DNA of 64,000 nt from positions 1,860,001 to 1,924,000 of the forward strand of contig NHZP01000001.1 of NCBI GenBank assembly GCA_003313425.1, read 5' to 3'. Shown here piece after piece: positions 34,168-45,445 of this stretch. The notes under the pieces are model-generated. The model worked only from the letters and a program-made list of their open reading frames with translations. It did not search any database and was not told where the DNA came from. Position 1 is the first letter of the stretch. Every line of letters starts with the position of its first letter. This DNA is from Pseudopyrenochaeta lycopersici (Eukaryota; Ascomycota; Dothideomycetes; Pleosporales; Pseudopyrenochaetaceae). Position numbers and translations under genes: made by a program.

Positions 34168-35595
34168 CTACTCGATCCTGAACTCCAATTTCGCAGCATC
34201 CCAATTATGAAGACGCAAAAGCAGCGCAACATCATTCCTTTTTCCCCGAGTCCAAGCGAGATCGAGTAATGCTAACTCACCCCATTCATGTCTAGGGTCT
34301 GCGCCTGCCCAGAGGAGCCAGTCAACCCAGTGTACCCAGCCTTTATGCGCTGCTTGAAATAATGGAGTGGGTGTTTTAGGTGTCTTATACCATCTGGCGA
34401 AGCCGTTTTTGCCGTGAGTTGCATACCAGTTTCTTGAAAGCGGCACGAGTTCAGTGAAGCTTTCTACTAAGTACCTAGTATAGCCGGCACCAAGCTGGTA
34501 GGAAGGTACAACGTTTAAGGTATCGCGGAAAGTGGGAGTGCGCTTTGGGGCTGGGCTGTCGAGTAGGCCTTGCTTATTCCATTTGTACAGATATTTGAAT
34601 AACCATTCGAGCAGGCCTAATTTTTCTGGGAAGTCTTGCGCACTCGGCAACCAATGGACCAACGCGTTGAAGATAGGCTCGTTCTTGTCCGCAATAACCT
34701 TCATGAACAAATCTGACATGACTGTTTTTCCTGCGGTATTGGATTCGGTGAGCCTGTCGAGGATAGCCGCTATCAAGGCATTGTTGACATCGACCCTCGA
34801 GATAGCAAACCTGAGATAGATGTATAGATGCTTCCGGTCAACGGACCTCGTCGACCGCAAGAGTAGTGTCAACATATCAAGGCTTCCCCATTTCACCGCG
34901 AATCCTAACAAGGTTGTTCCAAAACAGTGGTTGAGATCATCTACTCCACTGTAAAATCCAGGAAAAGCCTCCAAAACCATGGCCTCGTCGTCTGCTATGA
35001 TGGCGCAACAGATGGTGAGAAATTTACGATCATTTTCTATCCGCTGGTTTCGACGGTCCAAGTCCGTACTCTTTTCTCCATCATCGTAGATACCTCTCAT
35101 GATATCACATTTCACTGGACATGGCTCGATGCTACCGTCCAAATGCCAATTCATTTTGGTAGTGACCCAATCAAGTCCCCATTGTTGATGCATGAAAAGT
35201 CTGCACCATTCCTTTAGCTTTTCAGCTCGCTTTGCATGGTCCGATGGCGCGATGCCCAGCTTTGCAAGCTGGCTTTCGTAGACTGGGGCGAAGAGAAAAC
35301 CAAAGAAACTAGGTTCGATGCGATGTTTGGTGATGCGATAGCGGAGGAACTTTTCCCGGAGTCCTTGTGGAGTGTCATGAGTGATGAGTCCGTGCGATGG
35401 AAAGGGAACACCTCTGGAGAAGACGTAGGAAAGGACTCCTTCGTCAAAAAAAACCGTCGTGGTTTAACATCATCCTCCGAGCAGTTAATTTGAGCACTTA
35501 CTATGTACCGACCTAATGCTCATGAATTGTGCACGCGTCCAGGTGTTGGCGGCATGATAAAGAATGATGTTCAGAATCTCAAATGGTAGTTGCAT
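34168..35595 (-). CDS. ankyrin-repeat protein with F-box-like N-terminus
   Basis: There are two exons, 35595..35502 and 35438..34168, with a 63-bp intron (GTAAGT donor, GACGAAG acceptor), giving 454 aa. The start MQLPFEILNIILYHAANTW is F-box-like (LP-EI-..-IL). It is followed by FMSIRSVHR across the intron. The middle part shows a helix-pair pattern TTLLGFAVKWGSLDMLTLLLR, an ankyrin-type repeat. Near the C-terminus PTPLFQAAHKGWVHWVDWLL and ELALLDLAWTRGKRNDVALL give two more. Such F-box/ankyrin proteins are common in ascomycetes and usually have unknown targets. If the N-terminus is a real F-box, the protein would be a substrate adaptor of an SCF ubiquitin ligase. That part is inference. Confidence 0.75.
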
Positions 35596-37062
35596 GCTGA
35601 GGAATGGGAATACTGAAAAGTATCCTGACCAAGAACGAACTTTGTGCACTGGAGGCTCTTGATCGTTATAAGCAGTTATTCATGGGTGCCTGGGAAGGTA
35701 TGAGGCGCTGTGCGGTCTCGAACACTCAGCTCTCGCGAATAGACAACGCGCTAGCTTAAGACAGCCAAGGCAGCTGAAAAGCCCATAGGAAGTTAATATC
35801 CCGTCTCCCTTGACCCACCATCGCTGAGTTTATTTATTCTTCATTTTTCTCCGTAGATCTGGCGTAGACTTCTCTGTCACGATATCGTTGCCTTGGCGCC
35901 CGGCCCTTTCACCAAATCTGTGTCAACTATCTTTCGATGACGACGATGATGTTACGTCTAGTAAATGTAGCGTAGCAGCGAGAACCATTTCGCCAACTCA
36001 CTCGCTCGCAAATCCCCTGCATGACACCATGTTACCAGCAGACTGAAATATGATCTTCTCTGAAAGAAGGCAAGACTGTATTGTCTAGCCACGGATACCG
36101 AATCAAACCTCGACAAACGAATATATGGTGGCTATCAGAAGAGAATTCCCAGCCAAGTCTTCTCAAGAAGTCGAATCTCTAGTATGTTCCATCAATCGTG
36201 AGCATAAAGGTGATCCTTGAACTTTGGATTTGGAGAGAAATCATGTAGACGCAGACTCACCACCCTGCGATCGCGGCCCAGTCTGTGACCTTCTGCCCCT
36301 TGAAGAGTGTTACCAATTCTTGGTAAACCCGCACCACAGCAACCCTGATGGCATTTAATTCTGTTCATACAATCGGAAAAATGTGTAAATATGGGCGCCG
36401 GTTTGTGGAATAATCCTTATATTTGAACCCCGGGCATTTCGCATTGCGGCCTTCATATCGATGGCAAGATCCCTTAAACGTTTGCCCAATCTCAAGTCGC
36501 AGCGCTAACGTATGTTATTTCTAGTGCTTTCTTCTTACTACGATGTTTACGATCTCGCATGCGGATACAGGAGAAGTAAGTGAAGGGTCGTAAGTCAAGT
36601 GAGCAGCACCCATTATCAACTCTACACGTAAGTCTCTCCCTTAGATCAATAATTTTCCTAAGTTGATACCAAGCTTTAGGTAATCAGAATCTTTCTCGCT
36701 CCCGTATGAGCATGTTTCCAAGGTCTTTAATCATATCAGGTGCGTAGAAAGCATTTCAAGTGTAACAAGCGTGTAAATTGATGTATCGCCCCCCAATAAT
36801 GAGATCAGGTGAATACTAACATGTTTGAGACAATTTGGACTTTAGGTACTTTTTTCCCCTCGTATAGCACGTGTACTTGATCGCCTAAAGGCCAAGACCG
36901 CGTTTTCAAAGTGAAGATCAGACTGGCCATAAAAGTAACAAGCAGCGAAGGGATTCACCAATCTAGCAACAAATTTCTATTCATATCAGAAATTTCCGAT
37001 CGCGACAGGTGCTTGATATGATACATATCCAAATTATCCCCGCCGTAGCGTCCCACAAGAAG
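35596..37062. other. gene-free stretch
   Basis: I see no coding features across these 1.5 kb. It contains the 5' flank of the ankyrin gene and the 3' flank of the F-box gene. Confidence 0.6.
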
Positions 37063-38298
37063 CTATACCATCAACGCATCCCCATCGCCATCCCACTCAG
37101 CCTCGAATCTTGAGTGAAACGGCCTAGCAACACCGAGATCTCGCATAGCTGCGAGGTAACATCTCCTTTCTCCCAGTCGCAGCGCCCCTCCGTGCTCTTT
37201 CAAGCTCCAGGGCGTGCCTCTAGCGACCCATGTCTTCATTTCCCATGGTGGAAAGTACAAATAGAGCTCCAGTCCGGCGATTTTGCATGCATCGCGCACC
37301 CCATCAATTGGTTTCAGTGACTGGTATACAAATGCTCCTATATCTACGTCTTCGAAGTGATCCGCGTAGTACACCTCGATCCTTCTGAGGTCCTCGAAAT
37401 GGCCCGCGTTCTTCGCAAGGCACAACTCATGTATAAAATTGGGTGTTAGATATGTTGCCTCGCTTATCTTCAGCACCTGCAGTGTCTCGGGGAGTATGTT
37501 CTTCGGAACTGGCGTGGTTCTCGTGGTCCGGTCAAGGCCGTGGAGCGCTCTCATGCTTATTCCGAGTTCTGTCAGCGTTTCAAAGCGGCGAAAGTCGAAA
37601 AGAGGGGAAACAAGAAAGTGGAAATACATTGCGGTCATATCCGCAGGTACCTCGAGGACCCGAAGACGCGGTAGAACATATCTGAGAGCGCCTACGAGGA
37701 AACCTTTCCTCCACAACGCAGGCTCGAAGAAGTCCGCCTTTGCTTCCGGGGAGAGTATCGTCGAAAAAAAGGGAAAGTCCATCAGCCACGAATCCCCTAG
37801 TTTGAGCTCTCGTAAACCAGGCAATCCGCATAGCAACACCCCAAAGAGCGCGGGGATGATATCATCGTAGAGCGCGATGAGCCATTCCTCCCTGAGACTT
37901 GCGCTAAGTACGAAGTGCGAAGCGACAGCAGCGCAACTCTCCATAAATTCTTCCTTGTTAAGGAGATCTGGCGGTGCGTCGACGGGCATGTATTCCTTCA
38001 CTGATATCCCACGGTTGTCGCGCCTCACGCGTCCATCACTTGTGCTCCATATTTCCAACTTTTTCACTTGTCGTAGTAACCATGGCCGGCGACCCAGCGC
38101 CCACATGTAACGATAGATGTGGGTCAGGTTGAATTTGGGCTCTTTCAACAGTCCTTCCTGTGCAATAGGACGCCATCTCTTGGCAACTAGTGCAAGGTTC
38201 GCCAAGTCCCGATTGCGGCGCAAATGAGTGAATTGCCCGACGATGGACAGCAGAAGTTCGTCGGGGAGATCGTGAATTGTTGTCGGAGATTTAACCAT
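37063..38298 (-). CDS. F-box domain protein
   Basis: This is a single-exon gene of 411 aa with a genuine ATG. The N-terminal F-box is clear at about residues 8-50: IHDLPDELLLSIVGQF, then LANLALVAKRWRPIAQEGLL. The rest has spaced hydrophobic segments of leucine-rich-repeat character (LPGLRELKLGDSWL, LPRLRVLEVPAD, FETLTELGISM), typical of fungal F-box proteins that lack a defined substrate domain. The likely role is substrate recruitment for an SCF-type ubiquitin ligase, by family analogy. The target is unknown. The C-terminus (EAEWDGDGDALMV) is acidic. The next gene on the same strand is another F-box gene about 0.7 kb upstream. Confidence 0.85.
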   Translation of the reverse strand: MVKSPTTIHDLPDELLLSIVGQFTHLRRNRDLANLALVAKRWRPIAQEGLLKEPKFNLTHIYRYMWALGRRPWLLRQVKKLEIWSTSDGRVRRDNRGISVKEYMPVDAPPDLLNKEEFMESCAAVASHFVLSASLREEWLIALYDDIIPALFGVLLCGLPGLRELKLGDSWLMDFPFFSTILSPEAKADFFEPALWRKGFLVGALRYVLPRLRVLEVPADMTAMYFHFLVSPLFDFRRFETLTELGISMRALHGLDRTTRTTPVPKNILPETLQVLKISEATYLTPNFIHELCLAKNAGHFEDLRRIEVYYADHFEDVDIGAFVYQSLKPIDGVRDACKIAGLELYLYFPPWEMKTWVARGTPWSLKEHGGALRLGERRCYLAAMRDLGVARPFHSRFEAEWDGDGDALMV

Positions 38299-38956
38299 AG
38301 TGGAGCGTCAGTTATTGCTGGGTTTAGGGGGATTGATAGGGGGAAGTAAGATATTGGATGTGGGTAAGGCTAGAGTGGATTAGGCAGAATAGGCAATGGC
38401 TGTGGGTGGTTGACTGAAGAGTAGGCTGATACAAAAAATATTTAGGTTGTGAGAGGGCAGAAAATGTATACACTTGGTAGTACTCAATTTGTGGGGTCCA
38501 CAAACGGGCGTTGGCTCGAGCGTAACGCGTTGTCTCGTGTGCGACGACATTCACCCCCAATTTGGTCTTGTATCTGCAGAATGTGCACCGGTGAGAACGA
38601 GTGATATTTAGATTTTCACTTTCTATGGCTCTTTTTGCGAATTTCGTTGGATTCACTATATGAGACAAGTAAACAGTGAAACAGAGTTCATCGAGGTCAA
38701 CGTCCGCCGTGTGTACGATCATATCTGTTCTGGCCAAAGCATGTAGCGTCGTCCCCAGTATTGGGGATATAGAACTTTAGAGTCAAGTTTCGAGGGTTTG
38801 TTGCGTTACATTATATTGATGCTTGGTATACTGATGACTTGTTCGCTGCTACCAACCCACCTCGAACGATGAAACCGTAGAAGGGATCTTGTTGACCAGA
38901 ATTGTCCTGAGCCAGCATCATGTTCACTCGCGAATACAACGTCTGGAGACCCTATT

Positions 38957-41121
38957 TTACATCGAAGGCTCGTCGATTGATTTTAGACATGTCTTCCACT
39001 CTACTCCGACCCATAGTTCACGATCAAACGTACATCCTTGACCCAAAAGTAGCTCAGGGGTGTTCGGTTTGCTCTTAGGTTCATCACCTAGTCGCAGTTT
39101 GATCATACTTTGCTCCAAGCTCTTCTGGTGGCGCTTGCTCAACCTTCGGTTGACCCGGTCACCCTGTTTGTTCATCTTCTCTACTGCATTCTGAAGCGTC
39201 TTCACCTTCTTTGCACTCTTGCTCATAGCTGATTTTGGGTTACTGGGAAGTTCAAAGGTAGCATCGAAGGCCCGTATCTTTGCAGGTGCAGGCTGACATA
39301 ATATCTGGTTTTCCATGCTGAATCGGTATTGAGATAAATCTAGGTATTCTGTTAGCCATTCTGAGTTCTTGAAAACAAAGATATCGTACCTGGCAAGAAT
39401 GAAAGACGCCTCTTTGCTGCTCGTTTTCCAAGAACCCTTGTAGACCACAACTCCGGATCGAGTACAGACACCTTCACCTTGGGTGGTAGGATTTTATGAT
39501 CCCATTTAGTATTTTTAACGCCATGGAAGAACCCTACACCCGTCCAAGCATTGCCGTCGAAAGAAGGTCTATTGAGGAGAAGGAAGTAGTGCTGGTTATG
39601 CTTTATAAAGAGACGGCGCCCACTGATGGATGAAAGACGTTTCATGCTCGCTCGCGCGTTGAGCTCCGCAAATTGCTTGCCTGATAGTGTGAAGCACCAG
39701 GCTTCAAGAGGGTATAGAAGGCAAAATGCCGCAAATTCCTTCTGCATGTCGAATGGTGTGTTGCTTTTACCAGAATAGAATTTAATCTTTATGTTTTTCT
39801 CGGCCATTTCTGAAATGATGCGAGCGTAGTGGAGTTTTCCGTCATCTGCAGTATAACATTGACCGATGATGACTCGCGGACAGGTTTTGAAGAATAGGTG
39901 AATTTCCAGGAGCTGAATCTGGTTCAGAGGAACTTTGTTGAGCTTCTGGAGCAGAGCAAACGTGTGTTGATTGCAGGATCGGAGATAAATGTACTTGAGA
40001 GTAATAGGAATGACCTTTTTCAACACGCAAGTGTGATTGTTAGCTGATTTGTTGCTGTCATTGCTAGGTTCTTCGGTGCTGGTAGTTATATTCACGTCGA
40101 TGGCAGCCTGTGCTGGATCCAGGAAGACGACGTTGTTCGGGTGACCCAGCACTTCCATAGGCGCATCTAAACACTTTAATTTTGTGAATCCCGCAAGCGT
40201 AATAGTATGCTTTCCCATGTTTTTCCATGTAGAATCTTGATGGATGTTTAGTATCTCAAGCTTCACCGGGCCCTTCCACCGTGAGTCTTCCTTGATAGTC
40301 AGAACCTCAAGCTTCCTCTGCATCACCTTGAGTGCTGGACCCTGAAATGGAGCAGCAGGTAGTAACTGGTCATTCAGAGCAGGTAACGGCGAAGGGACCA
40401 AGTTGGCTTGGACTGGCGGTCTACTCATGTCAAAGGGTGTAGCTTGCGGTAGTTCAAGCGTTATGGATTTGAGGTTCGGACACAGTGAGAGCAGAATATC
40501 AAGGAAGAAGGAACGGATTCTACGTGAGAATGGACCTGAAGCACGTTTTGCTTCTCGAATGTCACGCCAGTTGATGGCACCTCCGGTATTCATGACAATG
40601 GTCCTGCTTAGGAACTTTAGTGCCTCGGAATGAAAACTCCACATTTTCAAACAACGGCATTTGGTGCGGTGACCACAATCATAGTCTCCGAGATCAACAC
40701 TGCCGACCTTGTCGATGAGATCCGGGTCGCGAATCAGTACCTCCAGGCATTGTCTCATATTATTCCTCGGGACAACTAGCTTCCTGATCAGTGCTTGCTT
40801 CGTGATCCCATTAATATGTTTGTTGACTAGAGCGAAATCGAGGATGGCTTTGCTTCCGCATAGCTCTAAAGCTATGCTGTGCAATATCTCTGATGGCAAG
40901 CTTAGGAGACCGCAGGTTTGAGGGCCGTGTGAAGTCGTGCTGCTTGGGTCTGAACAAGCTGTCACTCTGGTGTGGTTCAGGCTGATATCTTGAGGAGCGG
41001 CGTCGGGCGGCTTGCCTTCGCGATGATGACTCGGAGTATTTGTGCCACTCACAGAACTCGCCCAACGCTTCTTTCTAGCACCGGTATTTTGAGAATGTGA
41101 CGTGGGTGTCAAAGGCGCCAT
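38957..41121 (-). CDS. F-box protein, frame change near the 3' end
   Basis: The main frame runs from an ATG at 41121 to a stop at 39352 (589 codons). A Pro/Ser/Thr-rich N-terminus precedes an F-box at about residues 72-118 (LLSLPSEILHSIALELCG, FALVNKHINGITKQALI). LRR-like segments follow (CPNLKSITLELPQ, LEVLTIKEDSRW, FTKLKCLDAPMEVLG). Directly downstream a second frame is open to 38957 and looks coding (YDIFVFKNSEWLTEYLDLSQ, then a basic region with a predicted helix). The frames could be joined by a GT...AG pair only 29 bp apart, too short for a normal intron. A single-base indel within the overlap (about 39352-39465) would also join them. So the protein is either 589 aa or about 720 aa after an unresolved junction. 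Confidence 0.7.
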
Positions 41122-41893
41122 GGTAATCCTTCAGGGTGGGTTGATGGCGCGAGGTGGAATATTGGATGACGCTGAAAAAGTCGTTGCCGTGCCGATCCAG
41201 TGATTTGAGGCTGACAATAAGGCGAAGCCGCATTGGAACCTTACTTTAGTCACAGATTCTGCAGCCACAGGCCATGCAGGTAACGAATGAGGCTGAGATG
41301 TCGTCTCGTTGAAATCGTTTTGAGAGAGCGAAACGCGAGTCGGAAGAGTTTCAGGCCTGCGATAATCGCTTGAAAGCTTTTCAGAGGTCAGAAGTCAGAA
41401 GGAGCACGAGCGTCGTGTATTACCATGCAGGGTGACTGGAGGGTGGGAGGGTCACGTCTTTGCCAAGGCGCTAATGTAGAAGTCGTGGCACCTGCCACTG
41501 GAGCCTCAACAGCAAGCGAGTGATTCCACAGGCGTCACTTCAGCACGCAGTACATTTATGGTGAAACGATTCGGAGTCACTCTTTGTGTAGAAATTCGAT
41601 GGTCTAGGCAGGGTGATGGTAGGCCTTACTGCTTGGTAAGGTGTGTGGGAGGCAGAATGGTGTTGCAGCCTTGACAGGCGGGTGCCTGATTGAAGGATTG
41701 GCATAGAGGCTTGAAATCGTGTTTGATTCAGCCAGTCTGTGTTTGATGGGTATTTATGAAAGATATGTTAGGGACATGTTGCAATGCTCTTAACGCCGTA
41801 ACCAAATGCATACCACATATACCGTCTCCGCTATCCTATGCCACCCCTCCTTGCGCCACATCAATGTGCTAACGGCCTCAAGCTGGAGGTACT
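41122..41893. other. intergenic region between F-box gene and P450
   Basis: This is 0.77 kb without coding features. It holds the F-box promoter and the P450 3' flank. Confidence 0.6.
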
Positions 41894-43426
41894 TTACTTC
41901 TCCCTGGGTGTGATCTTGAGAATCTGCGGATTCTTTGGTTTATGTGCAGAGTGTCGGTTTATGTCGATCTGAGGTGCGACGGTGATCTTGTTGCCATTCT
42001 TATCCTGCAGATGGAAGTCGAAGGAGGCGATGAAGTAGGCCGTGATGACATTTTCCTCAAGCTTTGCGAATCGCATGCCCAAACACGGATGCCTTCCAAC
42101 TCCCCAGCCGATGAAGCCATGGACGGCTTTCTTCTTGTCCTCAGCACGCTCTGGCAAGTATCTGGTTGGATCCCACTTTAGAGGATCGACGTAAACTTCG
42201 GGGTCAAGATGGACATCACCTGTAGCATACGTGACGAATGCGCCAGGCGGGATGACTTCGTTGCCGTTTCCAGTTGGGATAGCCTTGCCGCTTGTATTCC
42301 TTCTCATTGCAGTCCCGAGTAGATTGAGGCGGATTGAGTCGCGTAGGCACATATCGACAATAGGAAACTCTGCCTCCCAAGCTTCAAGCGGTACATCATC
42401 GAGTTGATAGCGCAAAGGGGCGTTAGGATCCCTCGCATACTTGGCGGCGGTAGCTCGAACCTCGTCTTGTGCTTTGGCGAGCCATTCGGGTGAGGTAGCG
42501 AGGTAGCACATTACCCACGCCGCATTGATACCTGAGTTCAGCAGGCCAGCAAATAGGGCTCCAACAATAAACTCGACAATCTTGAAGGTGCGATCGCCTT
42601 GGTCCAACATGTACTGCAGCGCATCGTCATGCTTCTCGTCGCTCGCGGCCCGCTTCTTGATGATATTTTCAATCATCATGTAAAGTCGCGCTCCCGCGTA
42701 TGTGCGCTTCAAAATTGCAGGCGAGGGGAGCTTGGGAAACATGACTGACGTTGCAGTTGCACTGCTGTCGATCATTTCAAACAGTCTCAGAGTCTCTTCC
42801 AGCACCTTAGGGTCGTCGGCGATCTCATCAGCACCCACCATTCGGATGGTGAGGCGAAACACGATGCGGTATAGGCTGTCGAAGGGATTGGTAGTGCCAC
42901 TTGGGTCGTTTCGGATAGCGTCGATGGCTTCCTGGGTGTCGGAAATGAGAGTAGGCAGTTTCTTGCGGAACTGTTCATTCTTCAGCAAGTACGTCAGGCG
43001 ACGGCTAAAGTGATTGTTCAGATCATCATCTTTGCCCTCGCCGTCGTCGTGTACCTCAACCCTGGGTGCCTGGCCGAAGAGCACGGCATACCCTTCAGCG
43101 AAGCCCAAGTCTTTAGAGTCGAAAAAGAGCTGACGGCCCTTGTCGCCTGACAGGGCGACGATTGTGTTTGGCCCGGCATGGAACGAGAAGTTGCCCGTGC
43201 TGGATTGGTCGCGTCGCTGCCGAAACCAGTCCCACCGTTGTGTCCAGAATCCAATGGCACCGGCGATGGGAATGTTATCGCTGACTTCGGGCGGAGCGTT
43301 CGAGGGGAGTCGACGAATGAAGACGGTGTGTACGAGGGTGTAGGCTGTAAAGACAATCGCTAATGACAAGAGCAGCAGCAGCGTGGGGGAGGACGAGACG
43401 GGCTTGATGACGTCGAGAAGAGCCAT
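41894..43426 (-). CDS. cytochrome P450 monooxygenase
   Basis: This single-exon gene gives a 510-aa microsomal P450. The frame stays open further upstream but without an ATG, so I start at MALLDVIKPV. This puts a classic membrane anchor (LLLLLSLAIVFTAYTLV) and a Pro-containing hinge (RRLPSNAPPEV) at the N-terminus. The heme-binding loop is GWGVGRHPCLG near the C-terminus, with Cys and the RH pair in place but Trp where Phe is usual. The I-helix region reads VGALFAGLLNSGINAAWVM, where the usual acidic-Thr pair is replaced by Ser-Gly. The K-helix shows LRDSIRL, so ExxR is DxxR. The PERF-like region is DPTRYLPER. A role in secondary metabolism or detoxification is possible. Its neighbours give no pathway, and the NRPS is about 10 kb away. 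Confidence 0.9.
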   Translation of the reverse strand: MALLDVIKPVSSSPTLLLLLSLAIVFTAYTLVHTVFIRRLPSNAPPEVSDNIPIAGAIGFWTQRWDWFRQRRDQSSTGNFSFHAGPNTIVALSGDKGRQLFFDSKDLGFAEGYAVLFGQAPRVEVHDDGEGKDDDLNNHFSRRLTYLLKNEQFRKKLPTLISDTQEAIDAIRNDPSGTTNPFDSLYRIVFRLTIRMVGADEIADDPKVLEETLRLFEMIDSSATATSVMFPKLPSPAILKRTYAGARLYMMIENIIKKRAASDEKHDDALQYMLDQGDRTFKIVEFIVGALFAGLLNSGINAAWVMCYLATSPEWLAKAQDEVRATAAKYARDPNAPLRYQLDDVPLEAWEAEFPIVDMCLRDSIRLNLLGTAMRRNTSGKAIPTGNGNEVIPPGAFVTYATGDVHLDPEVYVDPLKWDPTRYLPERAEDKKKAVHGFIGWGVGRHPCLGMRFAKLEENVITAYFIASFDFHLQDKNGNKITVAPQIDINRHSAHKPKNPQILKITPREK

Positions 43427-44932
43427 GTCGATGCTCGCGCTGGTAGAGGAGGCGGAGAGGCGTGTAGTCCTAGAGTTGAGGGCTGCGACTGCCTCGTACT
43501 GCTGGGGCACACTGCTGAGGGGTTAGGACAATCGAGGAAGGAGCACTGGTTAGTCGTCATCAAAATGCAAGAGCGCCTGGGTCATATACGGCTGCAGAGA
43601 AGTGACGGGCGGAAGAAAACCGTCCCGCTCGCGCCAGGGCCATGTTTGGCTGTGTTCGCAGGAGGTCCAGGCCGTCATTGGCCCCATGAGTATTGCAATT
43701 GGTGAAAAGGCCACTCTGTGTGTTGCGGATTTGCGCTTTCCGGCTGTAGCGCCGTTATGGTTTACCACCACCACCGCTAGTGCCCCGGGCTGCCGTTTCG
43801 CCGAACAACGCCATCGCCAAATATCAGCCTCCACACATGCCGCTTGCTCTTCCTCGTCCCCCCATGCGAGCCCTCGAAACATGTTTCGTCGGCCCCTTAA
43901 TCTTTCGATTGGATACTTCTGCGGCAGTCTTGACTGTTTGAGCTCTCAGACGCGTGTTGCACATCGCTTACAGCTGCCACGCTTCCAACCGACGTCGCTT
44001 AGGCGTTCATTTCGACGATCATCCCGGCAACACTTGTCTCCGGTTATCGACATCTGCTTTCTCTGCATTCATTCGCTCGTATTCGATCGATTCCACCTTC
44101 CCTCCCTGAGCTTCAGCGTTACGTGAGACAAACCGGAGACCGCTAGCCCCAGTAGTCAGCACTTCCAATTGGCCTCACCTGCTTCAAACAATCAGCATGG
44201 CAAATTGTCTTAGCTCCCCCCGCAATCTCCTAGGAGGAGGCCATGCTCTCATCCCAGCCATATCACGCATGTGACAGATTGCAGATGATCCTACAGAGAT
44301 CTTGGTGTAACCAGCGTAACCTGAATCCGATGTGTCGGGCCGATCTGTTTCCACATTCGGCGAAAACAACAGGGGCGCGACTTGGCCAAGAACAGCTCCA
44401 AACGTAGCGAGTCACACCGGCGTTATTTTCCCTGTCACCCATGTTTACATATCCGTCTCGAAATCAGCGAGATATATGTCGCCAAGATGGCTCTGTGTAA
44501 GGATGGGATTTGAGATCAAACGCCCTGACAGTTCGCTACCTTACAAGCCTCTCTGGGTACATGTATCGCTAACACGCCATCAACGGTTCCCGTTGCAGTA
44601 TCGTCTATCCGTGCCTGAAGTTCAGCGACGTCCGCATTACAAAACCACGACCGACTCTCATACGACTCTCCCGTCTATACATCCTGCAACTCCAGCATCC
44701 ATTTTTGCGCTTCTTCGTCTCTTCTCAGTCTCCCACAATGGCTCGACTGTCACCGTGGGCCATCTGTCATCAATCTCAAACCTACGCTATGATAGCATGA
44801 GCGTACTGGAAATATCGTAAACCCTTGTTCCAGGCCATGCTCTTTCTCATGAAGTCCTTCCTTCACTCTGTGTACGTGTACCTGGGCGTGCTCCATGTAA
44901 TATTTACATACTGAGTAGCATCGACTGCGTCC
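43427..44932. other. gene-free stretch upstream of the P450
   Basis: Frames at 43602-44126 and 44332-44820 are open but have no domain, have noncoding-like composition and lie in the P450 upstream region. I do not call them. Confidence 0.5.
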
Positions 44933-45445
44933 TTAGCCTTCATTCGGCTTGTAGCTAGTCCATGGACCAGTTTCGGCGAGGAATCTACGCATTGGTGACT
45001 GTCTACACTTCTGGTAGTCCTTCAGAGCCTGCAGCTCAACATGCCCTACCGCCTCCAAGTCTAAAGCCCCATTGTACCCTCCTCTTCCGTACTGGAGAGG
45101 CGTATTGTACCCATCTCTTCCATATTCCATAAAAGTTCCTATCCCGAGCAGGTCTTCTGCTCTTTTCTCAAGTCTTACAGCCTCTTTCTTCGCCTTTGGC
45201 GTCACAGTTTGCTCTTCCAAGGTAAATACCTTCTTCTCGAACTTGAAGGCCTGCCTCGGTGCAGAGGCCGCGGGGTGGTACTGAGGATATTCGACGATGA
45301 CTCCGTCGGGTCGCGCAACAGCACAATACTTCTTTGTATGTCGTTTCTGTTTTGGCTGGACCGTCATTGTGATGGTAAGGTTGGCGGTCAGAGAGATGAT
45401 AGGAGTGTATTCAACGTGATATGTATTTTGATTTGTCGATCGCAT
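44933..45445 (-). CDS. small hypothetical protein
   Basis: I do not recognise the family. A frame of 170 codons starts at ATG 45445. The second ATG at 45367 (MTVQPKQKRHTKK) may be the real start, giving 144 aa. The N-terminus is basic. A charged, helix-prone segment (LEEQTVTPKAKKEAVRLEKR) and two short repeats, EYGRDGYNTPLQ and QYGRGGYNGALD, are visible. The C-terminus ends in TGPWTSYKPNEG. Composition looks coding, and no signal peptide is seen. Confidence 0.45.
   Translation of the reverse strand: MRSTNQNTYHVEYTPIISLTANLTITMTVQPKQKRHTKKYCAVARPDGVIVEYPQYHPAASAPRQAFKFEKKVFTLEEQTVTPKAKKEAVRLEKRAEDLLGIGTFMEYGRDGYNTPLQYGRGGYNGALDLEAVGHVELQALKDYQKCRQSPMRRFLAETGPWTSYKPNEG

Noticed and set aside
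38324..38737. 137-codon minus-strand frame upstream of the F-box gene
   Set aside because: It lies in the promoter region and has no domain. One CxxC-like pair (CTFC) is not enough.
43602..44126. 174-codon plus-strand frame upstream of the P450
   Set aside because: Its Arg/Ser/Cys-rich random-looking composition and position in a promoter region argue against a gene.
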